Assembly: GCF_018882125.1 (NCBI RefSeq)
Contig: NZ_JACVOZ010000001.1
Span: 310,001 to 374,000 of the forward strand
Reading direction: 5' to 3'
Source: Polynucleobacter sp. AP-Melu-500A-A1
Lineage (GTDB): Bacteria > Pseudomonadota > Gammaproteobacteria > Burkholderiales > Burkholderiaceae
DNA: 64,000 nt
Below are positions 40,957-50,020 of this stretch, one piece after another; the stretch's first letter is position 1, and each line of letters opens with the position of its first letter. Under the pieces are notes generated by a model. The model searched no databases and was not told where the DNA came from. It saw only the letters and a program-made list of their open reading frames with translations. Both the position numbers and the translations under genes were made by a program.

Positions 40957-41726
40957 TGTTAACGAAAAGAATTATCCCTTGCCTTGATGTCACAGCAGGG
41001 CGTGTAGTCAAGGGCGTGAACTTTGTTGCCCTACGCGATGCGGGTGATCCCGTGGAGATTGCCAAACGTTATGACACCCAAGGTGCAGACGAACTTACTT
41101 TTCTCGATATCACTGCGACGTCCGATGGTCGTGATTTAATTTTACACATCATTGAAGATGTTGCGTCCCAAGTGTTTATTCCGCTCACTGTTGGTGGTGG
41201 CGTGCGCGCAGTGGCAGATGTGCGTCGCTTACTCAATGCAGGTGCTGACAAAGTGAGCATGAATTCCTCGGCCGTTACTAATCCCGATTTAGTCTCTGAT
41301 GCAGCAGCCTATTACGGTTCACAATGTATTGTGGTAGCGATTGATGCTAAGCAAACTGATGCGGGTCATTGGGAAGTGTTCACCCATGGCGGTCGCACAG
41401 CCACTGGTAAAGATGTTGTGGAGTGGGCCACAGAAGTTGCTTTGCGTGGTGCCGGTGAAATTTTATTAACCAGCATGAATCGTGATGGTAGTAAAGATGG
41501 GTTTGATTTAGCGCTTACCGCTGCCGTCAGTGATGCAGTTACAGTGCCGGTCATTGCATCTGGTGGTGTTGGTAACTTGCAGCATTTAGTGGATGGCATT
41601 ACTAAAGGCCATGCCGATGCAGTGTTGGCTGCCAGCATCTTTCACTATGGTGAATACACCGTGCAACAGGCAAAGGAATATATGGCATCACAAGGTATTC
41701 CTGTCCGCATTTCAGAATCGCGGTAA
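40956..41726 (+). CDS. hisF: Imidazole glycerol phosphate synthase, cyclase subunit
   Basis: HisF makes IGP and AICAR using ammonia channelled from HisH. The 256-residue TIM barrel begins at GTG 40956 ([22 protein letters not shown]), with catalytic D in CLDV and [13 protein letters not shown] and phosphate loops VGGGVRA and ASGGVGN. It is tightly packed between hisA and hisI. Confidence 0.97.
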   Translation: MLTKRIIPCLDVTAGRVVKGVNFVALRDAGDPVEIAKRYDTQGADELTFLDITATSDGRDLILHIIEDVASQVFIPLTVGGGVRAVADVRRLLNAGADKVSMNSSAVTNPDLVSDAAAYYGSQCIVVAIDAKQTDAGHWEVFTHGGRTATGKDVVEWATEVALRGAGEILLTSMNRDGSKDGFDLALTAAVSDAVTVPVIASGGVGNLQHLVDGITKGHADAVLAASIFHYGEYTVQQAKEYMASQGIPVRISESR

Positions 41727-41735
41727 AGTTAATCT

Positions 41736-42131
41736 ATGAGCACATTTACCCCTATTGCATCTTTGACAGTCGGCTCCTGGCTGGATGCTGTCGCCTGGAA
41801 TGAACAGGGATTGGTTCCTGTCATTGCGCAAGAGGTTGGCAGTAAAGATATTTTGATGATGGCTTGGATGAATCGCGATGCTTTATTGGCAACCTTGCGT
41901 TTAGGCGAGGCAGTGTATTGGACACGCTCTAGGCAAAAACTGTGGCACAAGGGTGAAGAATCTGGTCATACTCAAAAAGTGAAAGAAATTCGCTTAGATT
42001 GTGATGGCGATACGATTGTCTTGATGGTTGAACAAAAAGATGGCATTGCTTGTCACACTGGGGAGCATAGTTGCTTCTTTAGGCAATGGGATAGCGGAAT
42101 ATCTAATTGGGTAAAAATCACCAAAGACTGA
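41736..42131 (+). CDS. hisI: Phosphoribosyl-AMP cyclohydrolase
   Basis: HisI opens the adenine ring of PR-AMP, the third histidine step. The 131-residue single-function enzyme has the [19 protein letters not shown] core, the metal-binding DCDGDT and the zinc-ligand cysteines in CHTGEHSCF. hisE would normally follow directly, but a vapBC pair intervenes. Confidence 0.96.
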   Translation: MSTFTPIASLTVGSWLDAVAWNEQGLVPVIAQEVGSKDILMMAWMNRDALLATLRLGEAVYWTRSRQKLWHKGEESGHTQKVKEIRLDCDGDTIVLMVEQKDGIACHTGEHSCFFRQWDSGISNWVKITKD

Positions 42132-42132
42132 C

Positions 42133-42161
42133 TTGAGTTGATTTGATAGATGGTATATACT
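42133..42161 (+). promoter_or_regulatory. Candidate vapBC promoter
   Basis: TTGAGT (42133-42138), 17 bases, TATACT (42156-42161). The -35 box starts two bases after the hisI stop. The -10 box abuts the palindrome at 42162-42175, as expected for an autoregulated toxin-antitoxin promoter. Confidence 0.55.
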
Positions 42162-42175
42162 TTGATATATATCAA
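42162..42175. promoter_or_regulatory. Perfect palindrome, candidate VapB/VapBC operator
   Basis: TTGATATATATCAA is a perfect 14-base palindrome. It spans the predicted transcription start and touches the ribosome binding site AAGGAG (42174-42179). AbrB-type antitoxins bind such dyads to repress their own operon, so occupancy here should block both polymerase and translation signals (inference). Confidence 0.6.
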
Positions 42176-42187
42176 GGAGCTCAAGCG

Positions 42188-42445
42188 ATGGGTCAAACTG
42201 CAAAAATTTTTATGAACGGGCGGAGTCAAGCTGTACGTTTGCCTGCAGAATTTCGCTTTGAGGAGCGAGAAGTATTTATTAGACGCGATCCCAGCACTGG
42301 AGACCTTATCCTCTCACGTAAACCAGATAACTGGAGTGACTTTTTCTCAGCACTTAACCAGACCGATGTTCCAATAGATTTCTTGAGTCCCCAAGATCGT
42401 AATCAAGGGGCACAAAATCGCGATCCTTTGGATGGGCTGAAGTGA
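42188..42445 (+). CDS. vapB: Antitoxin VapB, AbrB/MazE-type
   Basis: An 85-residue antitoxin. Residues 1-45 form a SpoVT/AbrB-type DNA-binding domain ([29 protein letters not shown]). The C-terminal part (WSDFFSALN and a disordered tail) should wrap the VapC toxin. ATG 42188 has AAGGAG 8 bases upstream; an in-frame start at 42143 would run back through the promoter. Its TGA overlaps the vapC ATG by one base. The pair interrupts the his operon between hisI and hisE. Confidence 0.9.
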   Translation: MGQTAKIFMNGRSQAVRLPAEFRFEEREVFIRRDPSTGDLILSRKPDNWSDFFSALNQTDVPIDFLSPQDRNQGAQNRDPLDGLK

Positions 42446-42837
42446 TGACATACATGTTGGACACCAATACGGTAAGCCATTTTCTGAGACAGCATCCAAA
42501 TGTCACTAAAAGAATTACCAGCCTCCCTTTGGATAGTCTATGCTTATCAGTAATTTCTGAGGGAGAATTGCGTTACGAATTAGCGCGTAAACCTGATGCA
42601 AAAAATCTCCATAAAGTTGTACAAGAATTTTTAAAAAGAGTTGATGTGCTAGCCTGGAGTAGTGATGCAGCCCAGCACTATGGTAATTTGAGGGCGGAGC
42701 TTGAGGCTAAAGGCGCTAGCCTTGGAGCACTTGATATGCAGATAGCTGCTCATGCATATTCAATAGGTGCCACCTTAGTAACGAATGATCAGGCTTTTAA
42801 AAGAGTCAAAAAATTGAAAGTTGAAGATTGGACATAG
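42445..42837 (+). CDS. vapC: Toxin VapC, PIN-domain ribonuclease
   Basis: A 130-residue PIN-domain RNase. The acidic metal site is intact: D6 (LDTNTVS), E41 (SEGELRYE), D97 (GALDMQIAAHA) and D115 (TNDQAF). The overall sequence resembles the enterobacterial VapC group that cleaves initiator tRNA, so tRNA-fMet is a plausible target (inference). All catalytic residues are present, so it should be active and need VapB. The toxin stop is 15 bases before the hisE start. Confidence 0.9.
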   Translation: MTYMLDTNTVSHFLRQHPNVTKRITSLPLDSLCLSVISEGELRYELARKPDAKNLHKVVQEFLKRVDVLAWSSDAAQHYGNLRAELEAKGASLGALDMQIAAHAYSIGATLVTNDQAFKRVKKLKVEDWT

Positions 42838-42852
42838 TTGTTCAAAAAAGTA

Positions 42853-43257
42853 ATGATGAATAACAGTAATAAAGTTCCTAAAAATTTAGATTCCGCGTTC
42901 GCACACCTGGCCGATGTTGTTGACCAGCGCCGTGATGCATTCAAAGCCGGTCAGGCAGACCCTAAAACTTCTTACACCGCCTTACTCTTTTCCAAAGGGG
43001 ATGATGGCATCCTGAAAAAGATTGGGGAGGAAGCTACTGAAGCTGTCATGGCGGCTAAAGATGTGCGTAGCTCTAATCTAGCCCCTGAGCAAAAAAAGCT
43101 GTTTGTGGGTGAAATGGCAGATTTATGGTTTCACTGTTTAATTGCCTTGTCTCAATTCAATTTGCGCCCTGAAGATGTGATTGAGGAATTAGACCGTCGC
43201 TTAGGCACCTCAGGAATTGAGGAAAAAGCTGCTCGCAAAGCCTCTGGCAAGGAATAA
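42853..43257 (+). CDS. hisE: Phosphoribosyl-ATP pyrophosphatase
   Basis: HisE hydrolyses PR-ATP to PR-AMP, the second histidine step. The 134-residue protein has the all-alpha NTP pyrophosphatase motif KKIGEEATEAVMAAKD and MADLWFHCLIAL. ATG 42853 (or 42856) is the likely start; an in-frame TTG at 42838 follows the vapC stop directly. No clear ribosome binding site is seen, so translation may depend on coupling to vapC. Confidence 0.94.
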   Translation: MMNNSNKVPKNLDSAFAHLADVVDQRRDAFKAGQADPKTSYTALLFSKGDDGILKKIGEEATEAVMAAKDVRSSNLAPEQKKLFVGEMADLWFHCLIALSQFNLRPEDVIEELDRRLGTSGIEEKAARKASGKE

Positions 43258-43260
43258 GTC

Positions 43261-43617
43261 ATGACTCATGATCCCAATTGCCTGTTTTGTAAGATTTCCC
43301 AAGGTTTGATCCCGTCACAGAAAGTATACGAAGACGAAGAAATCTACGCATTTAAAGATATCAATCCCGCAGCTCCAGTACATTTCTTGATGATTCCAAA
43401 AAAACATATCCCCATGTTGGAGTCAGCGGAAAGCATAGATACCCCATTGCTAGGTAGAATGATGGAATTAGCGCCCCGTCTTGCCAAAGAGCAAGGCTGC
43501 CGTCCTGGCAAGGATGGTGGCTTTAGGTTAATGGTAAATAATGGTGCAGATGGAGGGCAGGAGGTTTATCACTTGCATTTGCATGTGATGGGCGGTCCGC
43601 GCCCCTGGAATAAATAA
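43261..43617 (+). CDS. hinT: HIT-family purine nucleotide hydrolase HinT
   Basis: HinT hydrolyses adenosine 5'-phosphoramidates and acyl-adenylates. The 118-residue protein has the N-terminal [28 protein letters not shown], and the histidine triad HLHLHVMG (H104, H106, H108). It starts 3 bases after hisE and precedes tatA by 16 bases, a frequent betaproteobacterial arrangement. Confidence 0.94.
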   Translation: MTHDPNCLFCKISQGLIPSQKVYEDEEIYAFKDINPAAPVHFLMIPKKHIPMLESAESIDTPLLGRMMELAPRLAKEQGCRPGKDGGFRLMVNNGADGGQEVYHLHLHVMGGPRPWNK

Positions 43618-43633
43618 TCCAAGGAGATTCAGA

Positions 43634-43867
43634 ATGGGCTCATTTAGCATTTGGCATTGGTTAATTGTGTTGGTCATCGTGATGTTGGTGTTTGGCACTA
43701 AAAAATTGCGAAACATTGGCCAAGACTTGGGCGGTGCTGTAAAAGGTTTTAAAGATGGCATGAAGACATCTGAAGAATCTAAAGATCAAACAGCTGAGCA
43801 ACTTCAACAAACTGCTGCTTCTGCAGATAAGACTGTTGATGTACACGCTAAAGATGTAAATAAATAA
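43634..43867 (+). CDS. tatA: Twin-arginine translocase subunit TatA
   Basis: TatA oligomers form the passage for folded proteins in the Tat pathway. The 77-residue protein has a short N-terminal membrane helix ([17 protein letters not shown]), the [14 protein letters not shown] hinge and amphipathic helix, and an acidic, glutamine-rich tail. AAGGAG precedes the ATG. Confidence 0.95.
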   Translation: MGSFSIWHWLIVLVIVMLVFGTKKLRNIGQDLGGAVKGFKDGMKTSEESKDQTAEQLQQTAASADKTVDVHAKDVNK

Positions 43868-43904
43868 TTGCCATTGCGCAGATAGAAATTCATGCGGTTC
43901 TTAA

Positions 43905-44381
43905 ATGATTGATCTTGGAGTTTCAAAACTTGCGCTGATTGCAGTAGTGGCATTAGTTGTAGTGGGACCTGAGCGTCTACCCAAAGTAGCACGTATGGTC
44001 GGCAATTTGTTTGGCCGCGCTCAACGCTATATGGCCGATGTCAAATCGGAAGTCAATCGCCAAATGGAGATTGAAGAATTTAAAAAACTCCGAGAAGAAA
44101 GTGCCTCAGCATTTAAAGAAGTTGAAAACACTATTCATTCAACTGTTCAAGAGGCTGGCACGCATCTGAGCGATCAAGCAGATATTTTTGAAACCACTTT
44201 TGAAAAACCGCCGCTTGATGAGCAGGAGGTTTTGCGTAAAACAAAACGTCAAGGTCGAAGCAGTTGGGGAGTGCGGCGTGCAGCCAGACCGGTTTGGTTT
44301 AAACGTTCCGCAGGCATTCGTACTCGTGTGCAATCAGGCGCAGCCAGAATGAAGCGCTTTCATCACACAGTAGGTAAATAA
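43905..44381 (+). CDS. tatB: Twin-arginine translocase subunit TatB
   Basis: TatB forms the Tat substrate receptor with TatC. The 158 residues have an N-terminal membrane helix with the TatB-specific glutamate-proline motif (VGPERLPKVARMVG), a long amphipathic helix (about 20-90) and a basic C-terminal tail rich in arginine (RSSWGVRRAARPVWFKR). It is 7 bases before tatC. Confidence 0.94.
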   Translation: MIDLGVSKLALIAVVALVVVGPERLPKVARMVGNLFGRAQRYMADVKSEVNRQMEIEEFKKLREESASAFKEVENTIHSTVQEAGTHLSDQADIFETTFEKPPLDEQEVLRKTKRQGRSSWGVRRAARPVWFKRSAGIRTRVQSGAARMKRFHHTVGK

Positions 44382-44388
44382 TTCATTC

Positions 44389-45177
44389 ATGACGCAGAAC
44401 AATCCCGCTGAAGATTCAGGCTTACAAGAATCATTCCTCTCGCACCTTTTTGAGCTTCGCGATCGCGTTATTAAATCTGCCTTAGCCATTATTGCGGTCT
44501 TTTTATGTTTGGTGTATTGGGCACCTGAAATCTTTCATTTATTTGCGCAGCCGCTATTAAAAGCATTACCTGCTGGTGGCAAGATGATTGTGACGGATGT
44601 CACCGGTTCATTTTTTGTGCCAATGAAGGTGACCATGTTGGTGGCATTCTTAATTGCACTGCCAGTGGTGATGTATCAGATCTGGGCATTTATTGCGCCA
44701 GGTCTTTACCTGCATGAGCGTAAATTGATTTTGCCTCTGGTAGTGAGTAGCTATTCCTTATTCATCATTGGCATGGCGTTTGCCTATTTCTTGGTATTCC
44801 CAACAGTCTTTAATTTCATGGCAAGCTATAACGAGCCCTTAGGCGCGGAGATGTCTACGGATATTGATAACTATCTCAGCTTTGCCATGACGACTTTTTT
44901 AGCCTTCGGAATTACTTTTGAAGTACCAGTGGTAGTGGTTGTCTTGGTCCATATGAAAATTGTGACTCTAGCTAAGCTCAAAGAAATTCGCCCTTATGTC
45001 ATTGTTGGTGCTTTTGTGATCTCCGCAGTGGTAACCCCACCAGACGTTCTGTCCCAATTGCTCTTAGCAGTGCCAATGACCTTGCTATATGAACTCGGAT
45101 TACTCATTGCGCGTTTATATGTCCCCAAGCCCTCTGAGGATGAATCCACAGATCCTCAGGCTAGTTCAACGTCTTGA
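44389..45177 (+). CDS. tatC: Twin-arginine translocase subunit TatC
   Basis: TatC recognises twin-arginine signal peptides. The 262-residue protein has six hydrophobic segments, the conserved N-terminal FLSHLFELRDRVIKS, the loop ALPVVMYQIWAFIAPGLY and the E in FGITFEVPVVV. The Rieske protein encoded at 53206 has a twin-arginine signal and is a likely client. The 3' end overlaps the opposing gene by 22 bases. Confidence 0.96.
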   Translation: MTQNNPAEDSGLQESFLSHLFELRDRVIKSALAIIAVFLCLVYWAPEIFHLFAQPLLKALPAGGKMIVTDVTGSFFVPMKVTMLVAFLIALPVVMYQIWAFIAPGLYLHERKLILPLVVSSYSLFIIGMAFAYFLVFPTVFNFMASYNEPLGAEMSTDIDNYLSFAMTTFLAFGITFEVPVVVVVLVHMKIVTLAKLKEIRPYVIVGAFVISAVVTPPDVLSQLLLAVPMTLLYELGLLIARLYVPKPSEDESTDPQASSTS

Positions 45178-46634
45178 TTCGCGAGATTCTTTGAGAAGCT
45201 TGTAGCAAGCCACTGGGTAACCCGATCAAAGCGATAGCGTCGTTGGCGTAAATTACCCTCAATGTCTAATTCAGATCCGGCAAAGGTCTTACCTGCAGCA
45301 AGCAGTGCGCGGCGCTGTTGGATCGTTTCAATTTGAATCAATCTTGGCAGAATCTTTGGCAGCTCCCAGCGAATATCTACCACTACACAATGCTCGTGTT
45401 GAAGTTGACCAACATCGGATAGCAGTAATTCTGCTTTGCTGAAATTAAACTGATTGGCGATGATGAGTCGATGACACATCAAGATCCAATCTACATCGAG
45501 TTTGTGTTCGGCATGATGATTTAAGGCTTGTTCAGCGTAATACGCTAAATCGCGCCAATCATTTTGTTTCGGATCAGGGCAGCTCTCTAAAATTTTCGAG
45601 AGCAATTCTTTTGCTTCTGCTACACCTTGTTGGTGTGCGTGCCATACCCAATAAGACGCTTGGAGCCCTCGAACTTTTTCATCGAGCTTTTCACGTTTAC
45701 GCCACAAATTAGCTGCCTTACGAAATTGCGCTTGTGGATGAGCTAAGTCAGCAGCACGATCGATACAACGATCACTTTCAGCAGCGTTGTATCCAGAAAA
45801 TTGTGGACGACGATAAATTTCTCCAAGCGCATACCAAGCGTCACGATCCCCATCTTTAGCAGCAAGCTCTAACCAGTACGCAGCTTTTTTAAGGGAGGCA
45901 TTTGATTTAGAGAGCTTGGCATTATCGGGATCAGTGCTGACATCATCTAGCTGTGCAAGACGCAGACCCAAGGCCAACCTTGCGCTAGTAAGGCCTAATT
46001 CAGCTGCTTGGGCTAGCGCATCTTCATTTTGATTTTCAATCCACGAGCCCCAGAGTGAAGAGAGTGCCTCATTCTTTGGTTGCAATTTGATGAGCAGTTC
46101 TTTTGCCAGAACCGAATGCGATGTTTCACTTTCGGCAATCTCTTGTAAATATTGCTTAGCAATTTTTTGCAAACCTACAAAATCTAAATGGGATATTTGC
46201 TCGACGGCACTAGTGTTTTGTTTTCTAAGCCAATCTGCCAACTCTGATTGGGTTGCGCTGTATTGCGGGTTAATCATTAAATTGGCTAATTGCCATTTGG
46301 CAGAAAGTTGGGCATCAGAAGCTTCCTCTTTCATTGAAATACCCCAAAAAGTATTCCAGCCAAATTGAAAAGAGGGTGAATTAAAAGTCTCAATGAGCGG
46401 AATTACCGCTACTTGCGCCCAAAGTTCCAAGATTTGGGCTTGATTGGAGCCATTTTCTTTAAGTCCTTGATTTTGAATAGAAATATAGGATTTTTCCAAC
46501 CAAATTAAGGCATTAGCAGGCTGAATCGGGGTTTTAAACTCACCAGTTAGGTAAGCTGAGGCCAGTTTTTGTTGCGCTAATACATCACCCATTCGAGCTG
46601 AACTAAGGATTTTTAAGAATTCGCGGCTTGCCAT
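45156..46634 (-). CDS. Sel1/TPR-like repeat protein, function unknown
   Basis: ATG 46634 gives 492 residues (MASREFLKILSSARMGDVLAQ...); an in-frame start at 46781 would add a cysteine-rich, non-conserved extension. The protein is built of alpha-helical repeats, several matching the Sel1 pattern (QQKLASAYLTGEF, DAWYALGEIYRR, PQAQFRKAANLW, YWVWHAHQQGVAEAKELL). There is no signal peptide or membrane segment, so it is probably a cytoplasmic scaffold. I cannot assign a partner. The 3' end overlaps tatC by 22 bases tail to tail. Confidence 0.75.
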   Translation of the reverse strand: MASREFLKILSSARMGDVLAQQKLASAYLTGEFKTPIQPANALIWLEKSYISIQNQGLKENGSNQAQILELWAQVAVIPLIETFNSPSFQFGWNTFWGISMKEEASDAQLSAKWQLANLMINPQYSATQSELADWLRKQNTSAVEQISHLDFVGLQKIAKQYLQEIAESETSHSVLAKELLIKLQPKNEALSSLWGSWIENQNEDALAQAAELGLTSARLALGLRLAQLDDVSTDPDNAKLSKSNASLKKAAYWLELAAKDGDRDAWYALGEIYRRPQFSGYNAAESDRCIDRAADLAHPQAQFRKAANLWRKREKLDEKVRGLQASYWVWHAHQQGVAEAKELLSKILESCPDPKQNDWRDLAYYAEQALNHHAEHKLDVDWILMCHRLIIANQFNFSKAELLLSDVGQLQHEHCVVVDIRWELPKILPRLIQIETIQQRRALLAAGKTFAGSELDIEGNLRQRRYRFDRVTQWLATSFSKNLANQDVELA

Positions 46635-46723
46635 GTGACAATTTTGGCATTCAAAGGTCAAAAAAGACAGAAAACAGTGCTCTTGTTGCCGTGATACAAC
46701 GAAGAAAGCCAAAAAACTACCTT

Positions 46724-46750
46724 TTGACAAGCAAAAACAACTCCTAATTA
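46724..46750 (+). promoter_or_regulatory. Candidate porin promoter
   Basis: A perfect TTGACA (46724-46729) is followed after 15 bases by TAATTA (46745-46750). The spacing is short of the ideal 17. It lies about 95 bases before the porin start, leaving room for a 5' leader. Confidence 0.35.
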
Positions 46751-46843
46751 CCCTGACCACGGGATTGGGCAAGCAAAACAAGCAAAATTCGTAAGTCCCA
46801 GTTTTATTTGGGCATTACTTTTCAATTTATGGAGATTTACAGA

Positions 46844-48067
46844 ATGAAAAAATCGCTATTAGCAGTTGCAGCGTTGACAGCATTTGCTGGCGCAGCACAA
46901 GCACAATCCAGCGTAACCGTTTACGGTTTATTGGATGCAGGCTTGATCGGAGCAAATGAGCAAGTTAACGGTGGTAAAAAAGGCCAAGTTAAACAAACTG
47001 GTAATGCATTCGGTGCTAACGCTGAATCTACAAGCCGTTTGGGTTTCAAGGGTACTGAAGATTTGGGCGGCGGTAAGTCTGCATTCTTCACAGTTGAAGT
47101 TGCTTTGGCACCTAACGGCGACCAAAACTACTCAACAAGTGCTTCTGCAAACCGTCAAACTTTCGTTGGTTTGAAGCAGAATGGCCTTGGTTGGGGCGCG
47201 TTTGGTACTCAGTACACAAACATCCACACTCAAGTTGCAGCAACTGATCCAGGCGCTACAAACAACGTTGGTGGTAACGTAATTTATGCTACTTCTACAT
47301 TGCCAGGTACTTCAGTTGGTTCAGGTACAAACGGTAACGTTGATGCCTACACATTGCGTATCGGTAACACATTGTTCTTGGCTTCAGATTCTTTTGCTGG
47401 TTTCCAGGGTAACCTTGCTTACACCTTAAACGCTTCTAGCGCTACAGAAACACAAAATACTCCTGCTGGAACTGGTTACACTGGTGGTGCAGTGAACAAA
47501 ACTGGTTGGCAAGCTGGTTTGAACTACACATTAAGCAAGTTCTATGCAACAGCTAACTTCCAGTCTTTCAAAGTTACTAATCCTTGGACAGCTACAACTG
47601 CACAAGTTGCCGTTGGTGGTGTTGGTGCAGCAGTTGGCGCGCCAGTTCTCATCGGTGCAGGTAATGCAGCACAAGTTGGTTCAAACGACAAGTCTAACCA
47701 AGGCTACGTAGCTGCTACGTATGACTTCGGTATCTTGAAGGCATACGCTCAGTGGGTCACACGTAAGGATACTTCTGTAATCAATCCTCTCGCCTATGTT
47801 AAGCGTCAAGCTCAACAGATCGGTGTTCGTTCTTACATCACTCCAACAGTTGAAGGTTGGGCTTCTGTAGGTAATGGTAAGTACACATACTTCGGCGCTT
47901 CAACAAGTGCTACTGTAAACGGTTGGCAAGCTGGTTTGAACTACTACCTCAGCAAGCGTACAAACTTGTACGCAATCTACGGTGGTACAAATACATCTAC
48001 CTCTGCTTACACAAACTTGAGCTACGGTCAACAGAACTACGCTTTGGGCGTACGTCACACTTTCTAA
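46844..48067 (+). CDS. Gram-negative porin (OmpC-like, Burkholderiales type)
   Basis: Outer-membrane general diffusion porin. ATG 46844 has GGAG 9 bases upstream and gives 407 residues with a typical signal peptide (MKKSLLAVAALTAFAGAAQAQ, cut after AQA) and mature start SSVTVYGLLDAG. The body is rich in glycine, threonine, asparagine and aromatic residues in alternating beta-strand patterns (SRLGFKGTEDLGGGKSAFF), and the protein ends in phenylalanine (YALGVRHTF), the outer-membrane insertion signal. The gene is monocistronic with its own terminator. Confidence 0.93.
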   Translation: MKKSLLAVAALTAFAGAAQAQSSVTVYGLLDAGLIGANEQVNGGKKGQVKQTGNAFGANAESTSRLGFKGTEDLGGGKSAFFTVEVALAPNGDQNYSTSASANRQTFVGLKQNGLGWGAFGTQYTNIHTQVAATDPGATNNVGGNVIYATSTLPGTSVGSGTNGNVDAYTLRIGNTLFLASDSFAGFQGNLAYTLNASSATETQNTPAGTGYTGGAVNKTGWQAGLNYTLSKFYATANFQSFKVTNPWTATTAQVAVGGVGAAVGAPVLIGAGNAAQVGSNDKSNQGYVAATYDFGILKAYAQWVTRKDTSVINPLAYVKRQAQQIGVRSYITPTVEGWASVGNGKYTYFGASTSATVNGWQAGLNYYLSKRTNLYAIYGGTNTSTSAYTNLSYGQQNYALGVRHTF

Positions 48068-48116
48068 TTTGATGCTAGCGTAAGCTAGTGTTGAATTTAA
48101 AAGTAAGCTTTAAATT

Positions 48117-48148
48117 AAACCCACCGTGGAAACACGGTGGGTTTTTTT
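48117..48148 (+). terminator. Intrinsic terminator of the porin gene
   Basis: AAACCCACCGTG pairs perfectly with CACGGTGGGTTT around a GAAA loop, followed by further Ts. A very strong rho-independent terminator 50 bases after the porin stop. Confidence 0.92.
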
Positions 48149-48302
48149 ACTACTAAATTCTAATAAGATGACAATTGCCTAGAAGTGTAGATAATGCTAG
48201 ATTGAGGCATAAATGACACTTATCGCCATTTGTTGATTATTGGTAGTCAAGAGTACATAAAAGCGCTGTTTATTTACCCCCTTACATAATTGGAAGAGCC
48301 CT

Positions 48303-49217
48303 ATGAAAATGAAAAAATTGAGTCAAGTTTTAGCTTTGACAGCCCTCGTGACAATTTCAGGCGCAGCCGCTGCTGCAAGTGCCACAATGGACAAAATTAA
48401 ATCATCGGGTGCCGTTACTATGGGTGTGCGTGAGTCCTCAATTCCGATGTCCTACACCACTGGTGACAGTCGCTTTGATGGATATCAGGTTGAAGTCTGC
48501 CGCATGATTTTGGGCGATATTAAAGACAAATTGGGCATGAGCACCTTGCGTATTAATTACCAGCCAGTCACATCCCAAAACCGAGTACCTTTAGTGCAAA
48601 ACGGTACAGTAGATATTGAGTGTGGTACAACCACAAACAATGCAAACCGCGCCAAAGATGTTGGTTTCGCTAATACCCTTTACGTTGAAGAAGTGCGTAT
48701 TGCGGTTAAAGCAAATTCAGGCATTAACTCTATTTCACAATTAGCAGGTAAAAAGGTAGCGACTACTACCGGTACAACTTCAGTACAGTTATTACGTAAA
48801 CATGAAAAAGCCAATGGCGTGAACTTTGATGAAGTCTACGGTAAAGACCATGCTGATAGTTTCTTGCTCTTGGAATCTGGTCGCGCCGATGCATTCGTAA
48901 TGGATGGTTCAATTTTGGCGGGTAATATTGCTAATGCTAAAAATCCAAAAGATTTCAAAATTGTTGGTGAGGTTTTGAGCACAGAACCAATTTCCATTAT
49001 GGTTCCTAAAAATGATCCAGAATTCAAAGCTGCTGTAAATGCTGCAATTGCTAAGATTGTTGCAAACGGTAAAATGCCAGCACTTTGGGACAAGTGGTTC
49101 TTAAAGCCAATTCCACCAAAAAATATTGTTGTTGGACTTGAGTTATCTCCTGCTACCAAAAATGCTTGGGCTAATTTAAATGACAAGCCAGCAGAAGATT
49201 ACGTACAGAAAAAATAA
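48303..49217 (+). CDS. gltI: Glutamate/aspartate ABC transporter substrate-binding protein
   Basis: Periplasmic binding protein (SBP family 3) of a polar amino-acid importer. The 304 residues have a signal peptide (about 1-25, ISGAAAAAS) and the family motifs VTMGVRESSIPMSY, DIECGTTTNNANR and RADAFVMDGS. It resembles GltI, so glutamate/aspartate is the probable ligand. First gene of gltI-J-K-L; the 150 bases upstream, after the porin terminator, must hold its promoter. Confidence 0.92.
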   Translation: MKMKKLSQVLALTALVTISGAAAAASATMDKIKSSGAVTMGVRESSIPMSYTTGDSRFDGYQVEVCRMILGDIKDKLGMSTLRINYQPVTSQNRVPLVQNGTVDIECGTTTNNANRAKDVGFANTLYVEEVRIAVKANSGINSISQLAGKKVATTTGTTSVQLLRKHEKANGVNFDEVYGKDHADSFLLLESGRADAFVMDGSILAGNIANAKNPKDFKIVGEVLSTEPISIMVPKNDPEFKAAVNAAIAKIVANGKMPALWDKWFLKPIPPKNIVVGLELSPATKNAWANLNDKPAEDYVQKK

Positions 49218-49220
49218 TTT

Positions 49221-50009
49221 ATGGCTTTAGATTTAGGTGTCTTTTGTAAAAGCACCTTAGACGGAGAAGTAGTAGATCACTGCTTCTCCTCATTATTTGG
49301 GCTTGGTCAAAATGCCGATCCAAGTTACTTAGATTGGCTGATGACCGCCTGGGGTTGGACATTGGCAGTTGCTGGCCTGGGACTTTCTATCGCTCTGGTA
49401 GTGGGCGCTGTCATAGGTACATTACGCACCCTTCCTGATACTGGACGAGCCAGCAGGCTACTAGTACGTTTTGCTACCGCTTGGGTAGAGTTATTCAGAA
49501 ATATCCCGGTCTTGGTTCAGGTATTTCTTTGGTACCACGTGATTCCCGCATTTATTGTGCCTTTGAAGTTATTACCCTCTTATTGGTTAGTAAGTATTGC
49601 CTTGGGTTTTTATACTTCAGCACGTATTGCAGAGCAAGTAAGGGCTGGTATTCAGTCTTTGCCAAGCGGTCAACGTGCTGCAGCTACCGCCTTAGGTTTA
49701 ACCACCACCCAAACTTACCGTTACATCATCTTGCCAATGGCTCTGCGAATTGTGATTCCACCATTGACTTCAGAGAGTATGAATGCGGTAAAAAATTCTT
49801 CTGTAGCGTTTGCGGTCTCAGTGCCCGAGCTCACCTTGTTTGCGATGCAAGCACAAGAAGAAACCTCTCATGGTGTCGAAATTTATTTAGCGGTTACTGC
49901 GCTCTATGCACTCTCTGCGTTCGGGGTAAACCGAGTAATGGCAGTCATCGAAAAGAGAAGTCGCATACCCGGCTTTATCACTGCATCTAGCGATGCTGCA
50001 GCTCATTAA
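49221..50009 (+). CDS. gltJ: Glutamate/aspartate ABC transporter permease GltJ
   Basis: Inner-membrane permease of the HisMQ family. The 262 residues carry several hydrophobic segments, the FRNIPVLVQVFLWY motif and the EAA-type loop (AAATALGLTTTQTYRYIILPMALRIVIPPL) that contacts the ATPase. It starts 3 bases after gltI. Confidence 0.92.
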   Translation: MALDLGVFCKSTLDGEVVDHCFSSLFGLGQNADPSYLDWLMTAWGWTLAVAGLGLSIALVVGAVIGTLRTLPDTGRASRLLVRFATAWVELFRNIPVLVQVFLWYHVIPAFIVPLKLLPSYWLVSIALGFYTSARIAEQVRAGIQSLPSGQRAAATALGLTTTQTYRYIILPMALRIVIPPLTSESMNAVKNSSVAFAVSVPELTLFAMQAQEETSHGVEIYLAVTALYALSAFGVNRVMAVIEKRSRIPGFITASSDAAAH

Positions 50010-50020
50010 ATGGATCTGAT

